From contig NC_084702.1 in assembly GCF_028389875.1 (NCBI RefSeq), forward strand, positions 72,761,582 through 72,825,581: a stretch of 64,000 nucleotides of DNA, read 5' to 3'. A program made the translations under genes and the position numbers. Numbering within the stretch: the stretch's first letter is position 1; the number at the start of each line of letters is the position of its first letter. Under the pieces are notes generated by a model. The model was not told the origin of the DNA. It worked only from the letters and a program-made list of their open reading frames with translations, and searched no databases. This DNA is from Rhea pennata (taxonomy: Eukaryota > Chordata > Aves > Rheiformes > Rheidae). This document shows, piece after piece, positions 61,800-64,000 of this stretch.

Positions 61800-64000
61800 A
61801 ACCAGGCGAACTATATCTCTGAGACAGTGTGAAGACCTGGATAGGGCTAGACTTGTCTATGATCCAAAGAAATTTTTCAAATTCACTGTGTACAAACTTA
61901 TCCAAAAAAAACCTCCCACCACACTCCAGAGAAAACCAAAGCAGAACTGCAAGACTCCAGATACTTTTAAGTCTATAGCCACCAAAATACAAGATCTGGT
62001 AGTTAGGCATGAAATAAGTATTAATCAGGGGATCATGTCAGTGAATACACAGGGAACAACTTGCCAATGCCAGGAACAAGTTAAAGAAATGTTGATCAGG
62101 AATATTCTTTGGTAAGAAAGAGATACTATACTAATGAACCACAGGTTTAGATTTGTTTCCATTTGCTAATTTGGCACACTAACATCTCCTCTGGCAGGGA
62201 ACATAGAAAAGCAAGGGAACTGACATTCTGAAATAGAAACTTCATTTTTTGGCTTTTTCGTCTGAACATTCAGCAAGCATTGAAAAATGTGTAAACTACA
62301 GGCTCTCACGATTCCTTGTATAATTCTGCTGGGGCAGGTTAGGAGATATTTTGTGCTATATCGTGCATAGTGGAACCATGTTTGTTACTGATGGGTTAGA
62401 CTAACTACCAGCATGAGAAAGGATTAAGATAACTTCTTTGACAGCATGTCCGAATGATGAAACAAAGGAAGAGCCTTTCTCCACTGTGACTGTACCAAAA
62501 ATATGGGAAGAGATGGTTGTACTTCAGCAGGAATTCTGCCACCTCCATCTGAACCACAGAAAGAGTCTGCAAGTTTGAGAAAGTGTTGGACTAGAAGTAA
62601 AACACTAGCAAAAGCGGTCTGTTCACAGGCCAGGTGATACAGTTTAACTCCTCTAGAAAGTTCTTAAGCAAATCTGGTACACGCCAAGCAAATGACTGAG
62701 GCTCCAGGGTCGGATACTGCAATGCATACAAAACAGGGCTCTCCCAGGGTAGGATGTGCTCGACCATCAATACTGTGCAGAATCCTGGAAACTGGCATTT
62801 AATAGCTTTGGCAATTATTCATATCTCACTATTAGAGGGATTATCAGTGCACCACTGTGGCATAAGGTGGCGTAGTAGATATTAACATCCCTGCTTCCTC
62901 ATTAGAACTGATCTTGTGTTATTAGAGCAACTGCTCTAATGGCAGGACCTTCACCTGGCAAAAGATGCACATCAGCTTAAAAGGGCTGAAGAGCATTAGA
63001 GGATTTTCTTTAGGGTAGGGGATGTGAGAGGGCAGCTGCTAGGCAACCCCTGGAAGGCTCTCAGCAGCCACATTTGAAGGTGGGATGCAGGGAGTGCCAT
63101 AAGCCAGCAAAGCATGGCAGAGCTGGGGCTGATGGATACACAGATTTTGAATGGTGAGCCTAGGATAGAAGTGGAGCTGCTGTTATGAGACTTCTGGTCT
63201 GTGTGAACTAAACTGAGAACTTTGGAGCAGTTCAAGGTAGGATCAGCTTAAAGACACTGTAACCCATCCCTTTTCATTGGGGAATTCTTTACCACAGTAA
63301 AAAACCAATTCAGCCTGCATACTGCTGTTACCATACATTCTTGAGCATGTGCTCCCAAAGGCATCTTCAAATACCAACTCACTCTGGAGGAAAATATTCA
63401 AATCTTTATTAAAATACTATTAAGCACTTACTTACAGGGTGGCTTGGTCTTTCTGAAGGCCATAAATGCTCGTGAAAGCCTCACAACATCCCTGTGAGGT
63501 AGGTTTGTCTTACGCAATTATGTAACTGTTTCATAAATAAAATATGCTGTTTTTTGAACCATCAATGCTTGCTTGGAGATAGTGACTTTGCAATTCCTAC
63601 TTAGGCACAGAATGGGCTGGCTGCTATGAGGTGCTTCCAGCATATGTAAGAAGACTGAATGACATCAAAAATTAATGGAAACAGTCAGATGTTACTGAAA
63701 ACCAGAAATGAATGGGTTAAAGTGCAGTTTTACCTGAAAACTTACAGTATCGAAAATAGCATCAGGGCCTTCTAGGGCTGTAGGATCTCAATGGCCCCGG
63801 TCAGATCCTGCCCAGTTAATAAGTCATAAAAGTGTTTTGAATGCTCAGACTGGGAAATGAGTGTGTGACAAATCAAGGTGTCCTCCTGGTTTACAACACT
63901 CTAACACCACTGATGCACCTGGAGCTGCCCTGGCTCCTGCTCTAGCAGTCCCCAGTCAGTTCCCACAAGAGGAGAAAGCAGAGGCAATGAGGGTCCTTGC
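61800..64000. other. Region downstream of the aquaporin gene, no gene recognised
   Basis: No CR1, exon or RNA gene seen. Open frames of 75-79 codons have no family resemblance. In mammals AQP3 is next to AQP7, but no AQP3 exon is visible before the window ends. Confidence 0.55.

Overview
This window reads as nuclear DNA of a bird; another sauropsid such as a crocodilian or turtle is possible. The evidence is a sparse repeat content made up almost entirely of 5'-truncated CR1 LINE fragments, short microsatellites, and genes split into small exons by GT-AG introns. There is no operon structure and no long uninterrupted host coding frame. Two protein-coding genes can be assembled exon by exon, both on the + strand. 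Most of the remaining sequence is intergenic or intronic.

Region by region: 1-15,060 is gene-poor and holds one clear CR1 remnant (about 1,040-2,030), a small antisense CR1 scrap (about 436-490) and an older antisense CR1-like fragment (about 12,995-13,215). The first gene occupies 15,146-20,826. It is a five-exon, 226-residue secreted or surface protein with a signal peptide and two Ly6/uPAR (three-finger) domains, resembling phospholipase A2 inhibitor gamma/PINLYP, and it has a hydrophobic C-terminus that suggests a GPI anchor. From 21 to 50.9 kb there is no gene I can support, but there are traces of old local duplication: 22.24-22.74 with 36.01-36.53 kb, and 32.5-34.8 with 38.0-39.3 kb. 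The first pair carries a 5S-rRNA-like tract in both copies. Also present are three CR1 fragments (39.44-39.79, 41.22-41.40 and 44.92-45.90 kb) and several low-complexity tracts.

The second gene occupies 50,952-61,643. It has six coding exons and encodes a 283-residue aquaglyceroporin closest to AQP7, with the unusual pore boxes N-A-S and N-P-S and a glycerol-type selectivity filter (Phe57, Gly197, Tyr206, Arg212). All splice phases join without a frameshift in both genes, so both look intact. A CR1 3' tail lies in the last aquaporin intron. From about 61.8 kb to the end I see no further gene.

The two genes are not obviously linked in function. One would be a cell-surface or secreted disulfide-rich binding protein, the other a plasma-membrane glycerol/water channel. 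I found no prokaryote-style system, CRISPR array, tRNA gene or recognisable endogenous retrovirus. All identifications come from reading the sequence and from family knowledge, not from a database search.
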